Shown here: positions 1 through 9,100 of the stretch, in pieces
Layout of the letters: every line of letters begins with the position of its first letter
How positions within the stretch are numbered: position 1 is the stretch's first letter
Source: Calothrix anomala FACHB-343
GTDB taxonomy: Bacteria > Cyanobacteriota > Cyanobacteriia > Cyanobacteriales > Nostocaceae
Assembly: GCF_014696435.1 (NCBI RefSeq)
Contig: NZ_JACJQG010000094.1
Span: forward strand, 1-32,398
Reading direction: 5' to 3'
Length of the DNA: 32,398 nt
Made by a program: the position numbers and the translations under genes
Notes under the pieces: model-generated
The model's database searches: none
What the model was told of the DNA's origin: nothing
What the model saw: only the letters and a program-made list of their open reading frames with translations

Positions 1-63
1 GTTATGTTCATTGGCTTGAGGAGATGATGTTATGTTGACTATTTTAGGCTTTTTAGAATTACT

Positions 64-216
64 CTAACCAAATATGTAAAGTTTTGTATCGAGATTCAAC
101 ATTTCTGCTTCATCACCTACTACTTCAATACCTTCTTGTTCGTTGAGAGAACTACGCATCCCAATCCGCGTTAAGCTGTGGTCTTCAATAATTGCCACTC
201 GAATATCTCCCATCAT
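64..216 (-). pseudogene. Truncated NarL/FixJ-type response regulator (N-terminal receiver fragment)
   Basis: A 50-residue minus-strand reading frame begins with two adjacent ATG codons (216 and 213). It is preceded by a GAGGTGA ribosome binding site that best fits the second ATG. It reads DIRVAIIEDHSLTRIGMRSS then GIEVVGDEAE, the typical start of a NarL/LuxR-family receiver domain, with the acidic pair in IIEDH. The frame then runs into unrelated residues and a TAG, well before the phosphoacceptor aspartate and the DNA-binding domain. The rest of the gene is not recoverable in the 63 bases to its left, so I read this as a decayed or truncated regulator. It lies divergently from the REC-kinase gene and may once have been its partner. 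Confidence is good for the family and fair for the pseudogene status. Confidence 0.6.
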
Positions 217-604
217 TCACCTCAGCAGCTTGGTAATTAGTACTTTTCTAACTGTCGAATATGCTTTGAAGCAAAGGATTACTCTATTGGACGAAAAATT
301 TTAGCTATTGAGCCAAAAAGTGGCTATTGAGACATAAAGCAGCTATGTAACTAAGTCTGCACTAATATTTCCAGCCATATTAAGAAATTTAAATTTAGTG
401 CTTTAATCTAAAAATTCTCTGAAAAAATCTTCCTAAAGTCTTAAAAAGATATAAAAAAACTGAAGTTAAACTAAAACGAATACACTTTATTCTCACCTGT
501 GTATACATTATACCCACAGGAGGATGCATCTTATTTCTAAGAAAGAATCCTGGCTCTAACATATCAGTAGATTGAGAATCCGTAATTACGAATTAGTAAT
601 TGCA
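217..604. other. Intergenic region upstream of the REC-histidine kinase
   Basis: This stretch has no convincing gene. It is AT-rich. Near 496-520 it holds a short inverted repeat. At 572-600 there is a GTAATTACGAATTAGTAATT-type sequence resembling a widespread Nostoc interspersed repeat. An AGGAGG at 518-523 abuts an ATG that opens only an 11-codon frame, which I do not call a gene. Confidence 0.5.
496..520. repeat. Short inverted repeat upstream of the kinase gene
   Basis: CCTGTG (496-501) and CACAGG (515-520) form a 6-bp dyad separated by 13 bases with TATA-rich sequence between the arms. It lies about 85 bases before the likely ATG of the kinase. An operator or promoter-associated site is possible, but the repeat is short enough to be chance. 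Confidence 0.25.
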
Positions 605-1699
605 ATGAATATAACTTCAGAAGAAACAAACCAAAGAATTCTGCTTGTGGATGACTCAGCTGATAGTCTCCGCTTGCTGCAAGTCACTTTGAGACTGAAG
701 GGATACAACGTGACCATAGCCCACAATGGTACTGAAGCATTGATACAAATTGCCGAATCTCCTCCAAATTTGGTACTGCTAGATGTAGTGATGCCAGATA
801 TGGATGGCTATGAAGTTACCCGGCAAATTAAGCACAACTCAAACTTACCTTTTATTCCAATTTTGCTAGTAACAGGTTATGAAAAATCAAGTGTAGTCAA
901 AGGTTTAGATGCAGGTGCAGACGAGTTTATTCGTAAGCCGATAGATAAGGAGGAATTACTGGCCAGGGTAAGGGCTTTGCTGAGACTGAAACACAGTATG
1001 GACGAACAATTTTTTCTCAATCAACGAAGGGAAGATTTTGTAACTCGACTGACTCACGATATGCGAACTCCTTTGATAGCTGCTGACCAATTCTTGAATT
1101 TGCTGCAAAGAGGTGTTTTTGGCAATACCTTATCAACAATGCGTGAATCTTTAGAACAAATGGCTCAGAGTAACCAAACTTTGTTGTCAATGGTCGATAC
1201 CTTGTTAGAAGTTTACCAGTATGAAGCTGGAGGCAAAACTCTAGATTTCTTTGTGGTTGATCTGTGGGAATTATGCCAGCAGGTAGTGCAAGAACTAATG
1301 CCTTTGGCTAATGTTAAACAGTTATCTCTCAAAGCTGTCTTGGCAGAAGGTACTGAAGCTTCTTTATTTAAGGTTAGAGGTGATCGCCTGGAACTACGCC
1401 GACTCCTCACTAACTTAGTCGGTAACGCCATTCGCTTCAGTGATGTTGGGTCAGTAAAAGTTCGCCTCAATTCTACTGTTGAAGGGATAACGATTGAAGT
1501 ACAGGATACAGGTATTGGCATTAGTCCGGAAGAACAATTACTCTTATTTGATCGTTTTCGACAGGGTAATCATCAGCGTCCCGGGAACGGTTTAGGATTA
1601 TATTTGTCTCGTCAAATCGTTGAAGCCCATCAAGGAAATATCTCTGTTTTATCGACTGTTGGCAAAGGCAGTATATTCACAGTTAATTTACCTGTGTAA
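605..1699 (+). CDS. Response regulator-histidine kinase hybrid (REC-HisKA-HATPase_c)
   Basis: This is a cytosolic two-component protein of 364 residues. The receiver domain comes first (about 10-125): acidic pair in LLVDDSAD, likely phosphoacceptor D60 in LLDVVMPDMDG, and conserved lysine K111 in RKPI. The dimerisation/phosphotransfer domain follows, with H151 in LTHDMRTPL. The ATPase domain has an N box (LVGNAIRFS, about 271-279), G1 (DTGIGI, 301-306) and G2 (GNGLGL, 327-332). No membrane segment or sensor domain is visible, so input probably arrives through phosphorylation of the receiver. I chose the ATG at 605: a TTG at 572 extends the frame by 11 residues but lies in repeat-like intergenic sequence. 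Its divergent neighbour is a broken NarL-type regulator, so its original output partner may be lost. The family call is very secure; the signal is unknown. Confidence 0.92.
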   Translation: MNITSEETNQRILLVDDSADSLRLLQVTLRLKGYNVTIAHNGTEALIQIAESPPNLVLLDVVMPDMDGYEVTRQIKHNSNLPFIPILLVTGYEKSSVVKGLDAGADEFIRKPIDKEELLARVRALLRLKHSMDEQFFLNQRREDFVTRLTHDMRTPLIAADQFLNLLQRGVFGNTLSTMRESLEQMAQSNQTLLSMVDTLLEVYQYEAGGKTLDFFVVDLWELCQQVVQELMPLANVKQLSLKAVLAEGTEASLFKVRGDRLELRRLLTNLVGNAIRFSDVGSVKVRLNSTVEGITIEVQDTGIGISPEEQLLLFDRFRQGNHQRPGNGLGLYLSRQIVEAHQGNISVLSTVGKGSIFTVNLPV

Positions 1700-1826
1700 A
1701 CAGCTTATTGCTAATTTTATTCCCAGAGGAAATTTGCTAAATCGAGAGTAAGGAGCCGCACCGAAAGAACTTAATTATTTTATCAAAAAAACAATAATTA
1801 AGGCTTTCAGCTATTCAAAATATTAA

Positions 1827-1924
1827 TACCAATTTTAAAAAAGAATGCGACAGATGTGTAGTAGCACTACAATGTTGTGCTCTTACGAATAATTTATGTA
1901 TCGCCAACATTATTTGAATTGGTA
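1827..1924. repeat. MITE-like element with TACCAATT inverted ends
   Basis: TACCAATT at 1827-1834 is matched in inverse by AATTGGTA at 1917-1924, and the match extends imperfectly inward through an AAA/TTT block. The interior has no reading frame. A second pair of similar ends (TACCAAAT/ATTTGGTA) spans 19436-19526. Short ends and similar length suggest a non-autonomous mobile or repetitive intergenic element. This is inference from two examples only. Confidence 0.35.
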
Positions 1925-1975
1925 AGCTGATGTGCAGCTAAATTATATAAGTCAAAAACGCAAAATAATTGTAGT

Positions 1976-1992
1976 GCGGGCATCTTGCCCGC
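1976..1992. repeat. GC-rich interspersed hairpin
   Basis: GCGGGCA (1976-1982) and TGCCCGC (1986-1992) form a perfect 7-bp stem with a TCT loop in otherwise AT-rich DNA. From general knowledge, a GTAGTGCGGGCATCTTGCCC-type sequence recurs between genes in Nostocales. It has no T-tract and lies between two genes that both end towards it, so a terminator role is possible but not shown. Confidence 0.5.
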
Positions 1993-2061
1993 GTCTTATA
2001 TACAAATTAGATGCGTCGCAGCTTGTAACTCATTAGTGCGTTCCTCTTAAGGAAAGTTTCA

Positions 2062-2385
2062 TCAAGATTCATCTGCTTCAGGTGAACACCAACCACGAGT
2101 AGTTGAAGTTTTATCACCTAGTCTATCAATTGCTCCAGGATCGCTATTGAGGAATTCATCTAAATCTTCATAACCACTTGGATAATAAGAACCTGATGTA
2201 GGTTTGATAGGATTTTCCTTAATTATTATGCTTTCACCAGGTTTGAGATGAGCATATTCGGGGTAATGCTCATCTTGGGATACATTCTCAGAAGGTGTGA
2301 TCAACTCATCTCCTGGCGAATCTGGATCATCGTCATAAAGCATGACTAATAAACCATCTTCTAGTCGTTGAATTCTTTTATTCAT
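2062..2385 (-). CDS. Small acidic hypothetical protein
   Basis: I do not recognise this 107-residue protein. It starts MNKRIQRLEDGLLVMLYDDD and is strongly acidic, with no membrane segment, signal peptide or cysteine-rich motif. A middle block, HLKPGESIIIKENPIKP, and a Gly/Tyr/Pro-rich stretch (about 64-72) look like genuine folded protein rather than a random frame. The ATG at 2385 has no strong ribosome binding site. It is transcribed away from the polymerase-like gene and converges on the kinase gene. A gene expressed at a low level, or a remnant, is possible. Confidence 0.5.
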   Translation of the reverse strand: MNKRIQRLEDGLLVMLYDDDPDSPGDELITPSENVSQDEHYPEYAHLKPGESIIIKENPIKPTSGSYYPSGYEDLDEFLNSDPGAIDRLGDKTSTTRGWCSPEADES

Positions 2386-2583
2386 AAAATCTAGTGGTAG
2401 CTTCAGAATTGTGTAGCTTAAGTAACACAGTGGGAAAATGATAATACGATTAAAAGCGCTGTTCAGCTATTTAACTTTCTTGGAAGTCTGCTAGCAGAGC
2501 TAACACCCTATAAAATACCGTCTGCCATGAAATCAGTAAATTATCCACTTGGATGATTTTATCGAGTGTAATTTCGTGCCAAG

Positions 2584-5500
2584 GTGGATATTAGAGTCTC
2601 ATGCTTGCTAGATAAGCTATCTAATAGATTATTGGTAATGGATTTAACCACTAGAGTCTTAGAAGGTTCTGGTTTGAGTATACCTATCTTTGATGGGTCG
2701 TATAACAATGGTAATGGGAAATATTTATCTGAACCAGAAATAATTAAAAATTCTCTGCTCGAACAAATGTTTGAAGCAGAAGATTTACAATCTCTACTAA
2801 TGGTTAAAATCGATAGTAAAAATCCAGATGCAAACCATTTAAGACAAAGAACCTTTCAGGATGGAATCCGGCGTAAGTTAGCTTTTAGTTCCGGAAATAG
2901 TTATTACTTTGCTGATGACTCACTGCATAAAAAAATTAGACGCTTATTCGCTACAGAACCAGATACCGCTTGTCGCTATGGTTCTTTGCTAGTTAGCAAT
3001 TGCTATAAAGGCTCAGAAACTTTGACAGGGCTGCGAGTTAAAATTGTGGATTTTGAAGATCCACAGTATGCTCATTATAAAACAGGAGACTGTCACGGCA
3101 AGATTTCGCCCCAACTTGCCAAACAATTGGGAGGAGAACGCAACTGTCCATTCCAATTTCGGTTTGCCTGGAGGAGTAATTGGGCTGAATCAGATAATCC
3201 CCAGTGCCCAAAAACCAGCTTCTTGTCTAAAGGTACTTTCCTACCCGATGCGAATTTGACCGATGTTGAAGGCTACGACATTATTATGGATCGTTCCTCA
3301 ATTAAAGGCATTAAAAAATCAGAACTGAAAAACTTAATACCTTGCGGTGACTATGAGTTTCCTCAAGCGGTAATCGGTAATCGAAGTAACGCCAAAGCCA
3401 CCAACTACGATAATAGTTGGCAATTTACTATTTGGTACTCAGAAGAAGCAGTCAAACAAGATTTGAGCCAACCCACCGAAGAAAAAGCTAGAGAACTGGC
3501 CCAGTTGCAGCGTAATCCCTTGGTGTTGGCAAAATATATCATCCAACAATATGACAAACAACAGCGATCGCCTACGGCGGGCGTTCCGCCATCGCAGCAA
3601 GAGCAATCTGAAGAAGCTTTTAACGAAATTGAGGGTAATGCTAACAATCAAGCACAGGAATCTCGCTGGATTTCCCTATTACGCAGTGATAAATATGGTC
3701 AATTGATTGAAACTCCCAAATTTCGCAAGTTTGCTACCGATTACATAGCCAATCAATGGCGCGATTTAGCGATTAAGGGAGGATACAACCATAATTCGGG
3801 TATGGCAATGCCATGCGATCGCCTAACTCGTGGCACAATTTGTGTACCCCATCTACCGGAAGGAGATGTCATTCTCACCCGCTACCCCATCGTCAACTCA
3901 GACAACATCCGCCTCTACCAAAACATCCACGATCCAGAATTGAAGAAAACTCGCAACGTAGTCTGGATTCACCCCAAGGATGCTGAGGAATACCACCAAG
4001 CCGATTTTGACGGCGACCAATTAATGGTCAGTTCTGCTAGTAAACTGCCTAATATTGCTCAAGAAACTCTCCGCGCAGGTGAACCAGGACGATTTGAGCC
4101 AGTTAAACAACGCCCTAAGCTGGCGTATACGGAAATTACAGACGAAGAAGGCAACTTAAAATACAAAAATTTAGCAGAGATTGCTGCTGCCAGCAGTCAA
4201 AATAAAGTAGGGCTAGTAGCAACAAACATTGGGCGCGTACAGTCATCGATGCCTCAAGACGGTGAGAATGTAGAGCGATTTGGCAGACGACAAAGGAAGT
4301 TACTAAACCGTCTATTTCAGGCACTTCAGGTTGAGGTAGATTCGCCCAAAAGTGCAGAAAGATTGGAAGATATCAAAGAAATAGATGGGGAAAATTTGCT
4401 CGCCGATGCCAAACAGTGGTCAGAATCTCATCCCAGTTACTTTTTTGACTTTAAAAAAGATGAACGGCTTTATCGCTCCTTTGCCATGCCTGCGGATGCT
4501 CCCGGCTCAATCAACGTCATTGCAAGAGTTGTAGTCAATCCTTTGTGGGAACCAACACGCATTCGCAGCAGGGATAGGCATGAGTTTCGCTACCTGTTTC
4601 CTAAAGAGACGCTATCTGTAGATGCCTTGGAATGGGCAGAAGAACTGAAAACAAGGTTTCAGCAAGCTAGAGACGAAATTAAGGAACGAGTGGGAGATGA
4701 CAGGGAAGCTTTTAATGAGGAACTAGGAAAGCTCTACGAAAGCTATCGGGCGGAAATTGATGAATTATTCCCCACTTCAGAGGAACGATTTGTAAATCCT
4801 GCGGACAGGCTCCGCCAATGCGTAGCGTCTCGCAGAGAAGGCGCAGCCGCACTGTGGCATACACAACATACCCGTCCAGAATTAGATCGGCATCGCAAAG
4901 ACTGTTTAAAGCTGGCAGAACAGATGGAAATTACGTTTTCGTTTGAACACGATTATGAACTGCCCAGCGTTGCATTACCACAGGATATTTATGTTTTGAG
5001 TGTTCCTTTCGGTGCAGGTGCTATTAAATGGAAAGAATCTTTAGAACAAAAAGGAATTAAATTTGATGCCACAATTCATCCTCAATTACCTCTGATTGAA
5101 TTTGCTTTGAAAGACTTATCACCCAAAGTAGTTGATAAATTAGCAGCTAAATTTGGCGAAAACATTAACGATTTAGATGAACTTAATATTCCGAAGGATT
5201 TGAGAATTATCCCGCCAGCAGATCATAGTTGGGCAACATCACGTCAAGATTCAGGTGTTGGTGCTTTGGCATATAACCTGTTTACAGAGGAAGTATGTCA
5301 GCAGCTTCAGGATTTTCAGTTTGATGAAATTAAAGTGTTGGGTATCAAATACAATCACTTCGCCAATGAAAACTTTGCTAGTAAGCAATGGAAAAAGCGC
5401 AGCGTTACTCTGGAAGTAGGAGTTTTTGAGTTACCCGAATCACACCCAGAGCATTATCGTTACAACGGTACACCGATATTACAGATTGATGGCAAGAATT

Positions 5501-6033
5501 TAGGCACTTTTGCTCCTGACAGCCCGAAACTACCAATTGGTGCTACATTTGCAGCTACTTTGCAACCAGATGGTTCTAGTATTGTCCTCAAGGTTAATCC
5601 TGAATCAATCAATCTACCAGAAGTTCCATTACCGGAATCAGAACCAACGTTAGATACTGCGGGGCAATTCCGAGCCATTCACCGTGAACTCTGGCGTAAA
5701 GAAATGTTTGATAATTTAGTAGGAGCGATCGCTATCACCTACGAACAGCGACAAGTCCATCAATCTACAAGTAATGAAATTGAGCAGTTCAAAATTGGTA
5801 GTCATTGGACTGCTTATGTGCAATCCAGTGGTGATTTTATTGTGCGAAATGAGAATAAGCGGACGATTTGTCGAGGCAATCTCGAGACGGGTGAGGAGAT
5901 ATTTCCACTTTCAGAAGCAGCCGCAAGTGAGTTAGAGGATATGGTTTTAGAAAGGGAGCGATTAGTTAATAAAAAACATGAGTTCTCAAATAATGGACAC
6001 TGTATTAGCCATCATGATATTGAGTTGAATTGA
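2584..6033 (+). CDS. Single-chain RNA polymerase-like protein (cellular RdRP/YonO-type double-psi beta-barrel)
   Basis: The 1149-residue protein carries the features of the RNA polymerase superfamily that includes eukaryotic cellular RdRPs and phage YonO. The catalytic loop is ADFDGDQ, with three metal-binding aspartates D474, D476 and D478. It is preceded by EGDVILTRYPIVNSDNIR (426-443), like the RdRP R-x-P...D block. The first barrel region shows GDCHGKISPQLAKQL (168-182), FQFR (190-193), KGT (216-218) and DRSSIKG (236-242). After the catalytic loop, NKVGLVAT (540-547) and VEVDSPKSAE (583-592) match the RdRP element with an invariant VD-x-PK. The C-terminal 400 residues are not recognised. 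I kept the GTG at 2584, where an AAGG lies just before; an in-frame stop at 2569 limits further extension. ATG 2638 is the alternative. Two repeat-derived inserts lie at about 327-339 and 739-756. Template and role are unknown. Confidence 0.8.
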   Translation: MDIRVSCLLDKLSNRLLVMDLTTRVLEGSGLSIPIFDGSYNNGNGKYLSEPEIIKNSLLEQMFEAEDLQSLLMVKIDSKNPDANHLRQRTFQDGIRRKLAFSSGNSYYFADDSLHKKIRRLFATEPDTACRYGSLLVSNCYKGSETLTGLRVKIVDFEDPQYAHYKTGDCHGKISPQLAKQLGGERNCPFQFRFAWRSNWAESDNPQCPKTSFLSKGTFLPDANLTDVEGYDIIMDRSSIKGIKKSELKNLIPCGDYEFPQAVIGNRSNAKATNYDNSWQFTIWYSEEAVKQDLSQPTEEKARELAQLQRNPLVLAKYIIQQYDKQQRSPTAGVPPSQQEQSEEAFNEIEGNANNQAQESRWISLLRSDKYGQLIETPKFRKFATDYIANQWRDLAIKGGYNHNSGMAMPCDRLTRGTICVPHLPEGDVILTRYPIVNSDNIRLYQNIHDPELKKTRNVVWIHPKDAEEYHQADFDGDQLMVSSASKLPNIAQETLRAGEPGRFEPVKQRPKLAYTEITDEEGNLKYKNLAEIAAASSQNKVGLVATNIGRVQSSMPQDGENVERFGRRQRKLLNRLFQALQVEVDSPKSAERLEDIKEIDGENLLADAKQWSESHPSYFFDFKKDERLYRSFAMPADAPGSINVIARVVVNPLWEPTRIRSRDRHEFRYLFPKETLSVDALEWAEELKTRFQQARDEIKERVGDDREAFNEELGKLYESYRAEIDELFPTSEERFVNPADRLRQCVASRREGAAALWHTQHTRPELDRHRKDCLKLAEQMEITFSFEHDYELPSVALPQDIYVLSVPFGAGAIKWKESLEQKGIKFDATIHPQLPLIEFALKDLSPKVVDKLAAKFGENINDLDELNIPKDLRIIPPADHSWATSRQDSGVGALAYNLFTEEVCQQLQDFQFDEIKVLGIKYNHFANENFASKQWKKRSVTLEVGVFELPESHPEHYRYNGTPILQIDGKNLGTFAPDSPKLPIGATFAATLQPDGSSIVLKVNPESINLPEVPLPESEPTLDTAGQFRAIHRELWRKEMFDNLVGAIAITYEQRQVHQSTSNEIEQFKIGSHWTAYVQSSGDFIVRNENKRTICRGNLETGEEIFPLSEAAASELEDMVLERERLVNKKHEFSNNGHCISHHDIELN
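3564..3595 (+). repeat. HIP1-flanked palindromic repeat inside the polymerase-like gene
   Basis: GCGAT (3564-3568) pairs with ATCGC (3591-3595), and GGCGG (3576-3580) pairs with CCGCC (3586-3590), giving a nested dyad. It is translated as part of a Ser/Pro/Gln-rich linker around residues 327-339. Its GC content and symmetry differ from the surrounding codons, which fits insertion of an interspersed repeat in frame. Confidence 0.55.
4801..4850 (+). repeat. Interspersed repeat inside the polymerase-like gene
   Basis: The core GCGTAGCGTCTCGCAGAGAA is nearly identical, on the opposite strand, to sequences at about 24340-24365 and 26268-26291. Here it encodes an Arg/Ala-rich stretch (about residues 740-756, including CVASRREGAAA) just before an LWHTQHT segment. 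The likely ancestral protein lacked it. The family is known to be scattered in Nostoc-type genomes, including within genes. Confidence 0.55.
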
Positions 6034-6046
6034 AGAAGAGTAACTA

Positions 6047-6163
6047 ATGAACCAACAAGAATTTGATGATGATAAATCCACCCCTAACCAAGAAGTGGTA
6101 ATTTTGGCTTTTCTTTCTGCTAAATGGTACTTAGATAAAAGACAGTATAAATTATTTTTGTAA
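6047..6163 (+). CDS. Possible 38-residue small protein
   Basis: An ATG at 6047 sits 13 bases after the stop of the polymerase-like gene, with GAAGAAGAG placed as a ribosome binding site. It encodes 38 residues: an acidic N-terminus (MNQQEFDDDKS) and a more hydrophobic second half. The end overlaps the last codons of the convergent STAND gene by 12 bases. It could be a translationally coupled small protein, or the stub of a gene cut off when the STAND gene arrived. I recognise no family. Confidence 0.3.
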   Translation: MNQQEFDDDKSTPNQEVVILAFLSAKWYLDKRQYKLFL

Positions 6164-9100
6164 TATTTGCAACAATTCTTGAGATAGTTTATAACAGAGA
6201 AAATATTTGTCTAGATCCTTTTCATGTTTTTTGATAGAGTTATCAATCTTATTGAGATTTTCTTCAAAAAAAGTCAAGTAAAGTTTGTGAAAATTATTAG
6301 ATGAAGCATTACAAATAAATTCATCTTTCCATAGCCAAAATCTGCTATCTACACAACGTAAAAATAACCTAAAATAGCTCCACGCCATTACACGATTATC
6401 TGTGTTCATAAACCTAGAAAACCACTGTTTAGCCCACGAATTTCTTTGCCAACGATTGAGCGATATATTTATTATTTCCTTTTTCCAAGTATTTGGTTGT
6501 TCTTCTTTGAGTTGACTAAGACAAGTAAAAGCATCATTGGTTTCTAAAAATCCGAGAATCGTTACAGCACGAGAGAAATCCAAAGGAGCAGACGAATTAA
6601 GTTTAGTTTCTATATAAGAATTTAACCAATTCAAAGCGTGACCTTGTTGAGCAGCAATAGTCATTTCCATGAGTTCTAGGTCTGAATTACAAGACACAAA
6701 CCGAGACTGCCATTCATTTTCTATAGAGCCATTAGGTATGATTTGAAAAAGAGCATAATCTAGGAAAGAAATATTGTTAGGCGAATTTTTTAGGATAATT
6801 TTGCGATTAATATTTTTAAGGTACTGATATAAATTTATTGCGTATGGGTGATTTACATCTAGTAAAACAGAGCAGAGAATTGAATAAAAGGTACTACCTA
6901 TCTGAATGATTTTCTCTGCTGTGTTATTATCGTATTCAGGTTTTATAGGGGTTAACCATATATCAACTAACTTAGGATACTGAGATACTATTTCTGCTAT
7001 GACATCTTTAGGAGGGATTTCACAAAAAAAGTAGTTTCTAAATTCAAGCTGCTCCTTCTGTACTTCAGTCAAAATTCTCCTAAACTCTTCTCTAAGTCTT
7101 GGATTAGCATTAATATCTTGAATTTGTATAAGTTGGTCTTTACTGCTATTTATATCTGCTATTCCCCAAACAATATTGCGGGAAGAAAAAGTTACAGAAT
7201 CTACAAAGTTATCGTCAGATAAAGAAATTTTATTATAAAACTGCTCGAAATTATCATCACTAGTTATATTCAATTCAATAATGGGAAAATCATCTGGTAG
7301 TCTTGGTACTTCTGTGATAAGTCTGATCCAGTTTTTGTGAATATCATCTGCATATTCTCGGACTTCTTCTACTTGCATTCCCCGACAGCGAATAGCATAA
7401 CCTTGATAGGCTGGATGAATACGGTTTTTAAGACTAGAATAAGACAAATTTTCACCATACTTTCCAAGAATAAGACTCCCCCAGTGATTTTCTCTACGGT
7501 GATGTTGAGAATTCCATTGCCAAGAACAGTTAAGAAATTTCTGGATAATTTTATTATCACCGAACTTATATATGATCTCTAAGACTGATGAACGTATTAA
7601 GCTATCATCATTTTCAAGATGAGGGTAAATATATTGATTTATTACTTCTGTCTGTAAAATTTCTCTGTTATTAGAAATAAACCAAAGTATGCGCTGTAAG
7701 TTTTTATGATTATTGACTTTTGAAAATGCGATTTCTATGTTAATAATTGGTTTAAAATTTTTCTCAAAAGATATGAAATCATAATTTGGATCAGGACGTT
7801 GTAAGATATGATTTAATTGTTGTTCTGCATCTAACTCCTTAAGAACTATTTGAAACAGATAAGCCTCAGCTACATGGTCTAATTCACTATCTGTATTACA
7901 ATTTTGCTCAAAATTCTGCCAAGCCTGATAAATACATTCTTTTTCTTCTGAACTAAGAATAAGATAGTTTTTTAACATATTAAAGCTCAATTGTCGCAAG
8001 CTTATTCCTGTTCGCTGGGTGATATTTCGTGTAATTTGTCTAATTAAATTAGCTATAGCCTTTGGTGCATAGGCACACAGAGTAGGCTCAAATTCCTCAA
8101 ATTTATGATCATCTAAGTCTCTAAAATATGTAGATGAAATTGAGTTGATAGAAATTTGTTCTACTAAAACTTCTAGGCTTTGTCCGAGTTCATCGGGAAC
8201 TACTAACTCTGGATTAATACAAATTGATTTCATACGAGAAGCTAGCAACTCAGGTCTCAAGTCAGTCCTATTAAGACAATTTTTATAGTTATCTTGAGTC
8301 CATTCAAAATCACATGGGTTGTATTCGTATATATGTTGATTAAATGTCAAAATTTCTTTATCCAATGTTTGTTGGATTTCATAAGCCTCTTTACTTCCTT
8401 CGTATAACAGCAAACGATAAGCAGCCTTTTTAGCTACCAAACTTTGTGAGTTCAGAAGATGTTCAACCTCTAATTTAATTTCATTCCATATTGATTGATC
8501 AGCAGAACGAAATGCCCAATTAAATAAATTGTTTTTGCCAGGAAAACCCATAATTTCCTCAGCTATTATTCCTGTGACAATAGTTTTAACAAAATTTTGT
8601 ATTGGTAGATAGATGATTAATCCTAGCGCAAATCTGCCAAGACGAAGTAATCCGTCGTCTTCAATTATCACATCTTCAATTACTGTTAATTCATAACCGT
8701 GAAATTTAAAAATTCCTGGTTTTAATTCCTGTCCGGCTCGTTCATTAATTTCGCGTCTAATCTCCTCTATACTCACTGAAGGATGACGCTGAGTTGAAAA
8801 ACCATCACAGCGTAAAAATCCTAACCATTTCTTCAGTGCTGATGAAAGTTTCTCTAATATATTTGGATATTTTCTCCATTTCATGAAAGCACCTTTTATT
8901 AATTCTTCTGCCCAAGGATTTCCAAAAGTATCAGAACCTATAATTTCTGCTAATTTAATATAAGCACGAGAATCGCAAGGTAAATATGCAATAAATTCTT
9001 TTTCAGCATCTAGTCCTGGATTAAGATTATTGATCCATGCTTTCAGTAAAGAAGCTTTTGCTATAGGTGGGAGTTCAGGATCAGTAAGAGCAATTAAACT

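Larger units (their letters stand above)
1700..2061. other. Intergenic region with two small repeats, no gene
   Basis: I see no supportable gene here. The region holds a roughly 98-bp element with short inverted ends (1827-1924) and a GC-rich hairpin (1976-1992). Both are entered separately. The remainder is AT-rich without other recognisable structure. Confidence 0.5.

Noticed and set aside
572-604. TTG-initiated extension of the REC-kinase
   Set aside because: It lies in repeat-like intergenic sequence; ATG 605 starts right before the conserved receiver domain.
1213-1521. 102-codon minus-strand open frame opposite the REC-kinase
   Set aside because: It lies entirely over the conserved ATPase-domain codons on the other strand, with no ribosome binding site.
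2584-6033. Host RNA polymerase beta-prime/gamma (rpoC) fragment
   Set aside because: Although ADFDGDQ is shared, the surrounding blocks match the RdRP/YonO layout and the R-x-P...D and VD-x-PK elements, not the rpoC sequence.
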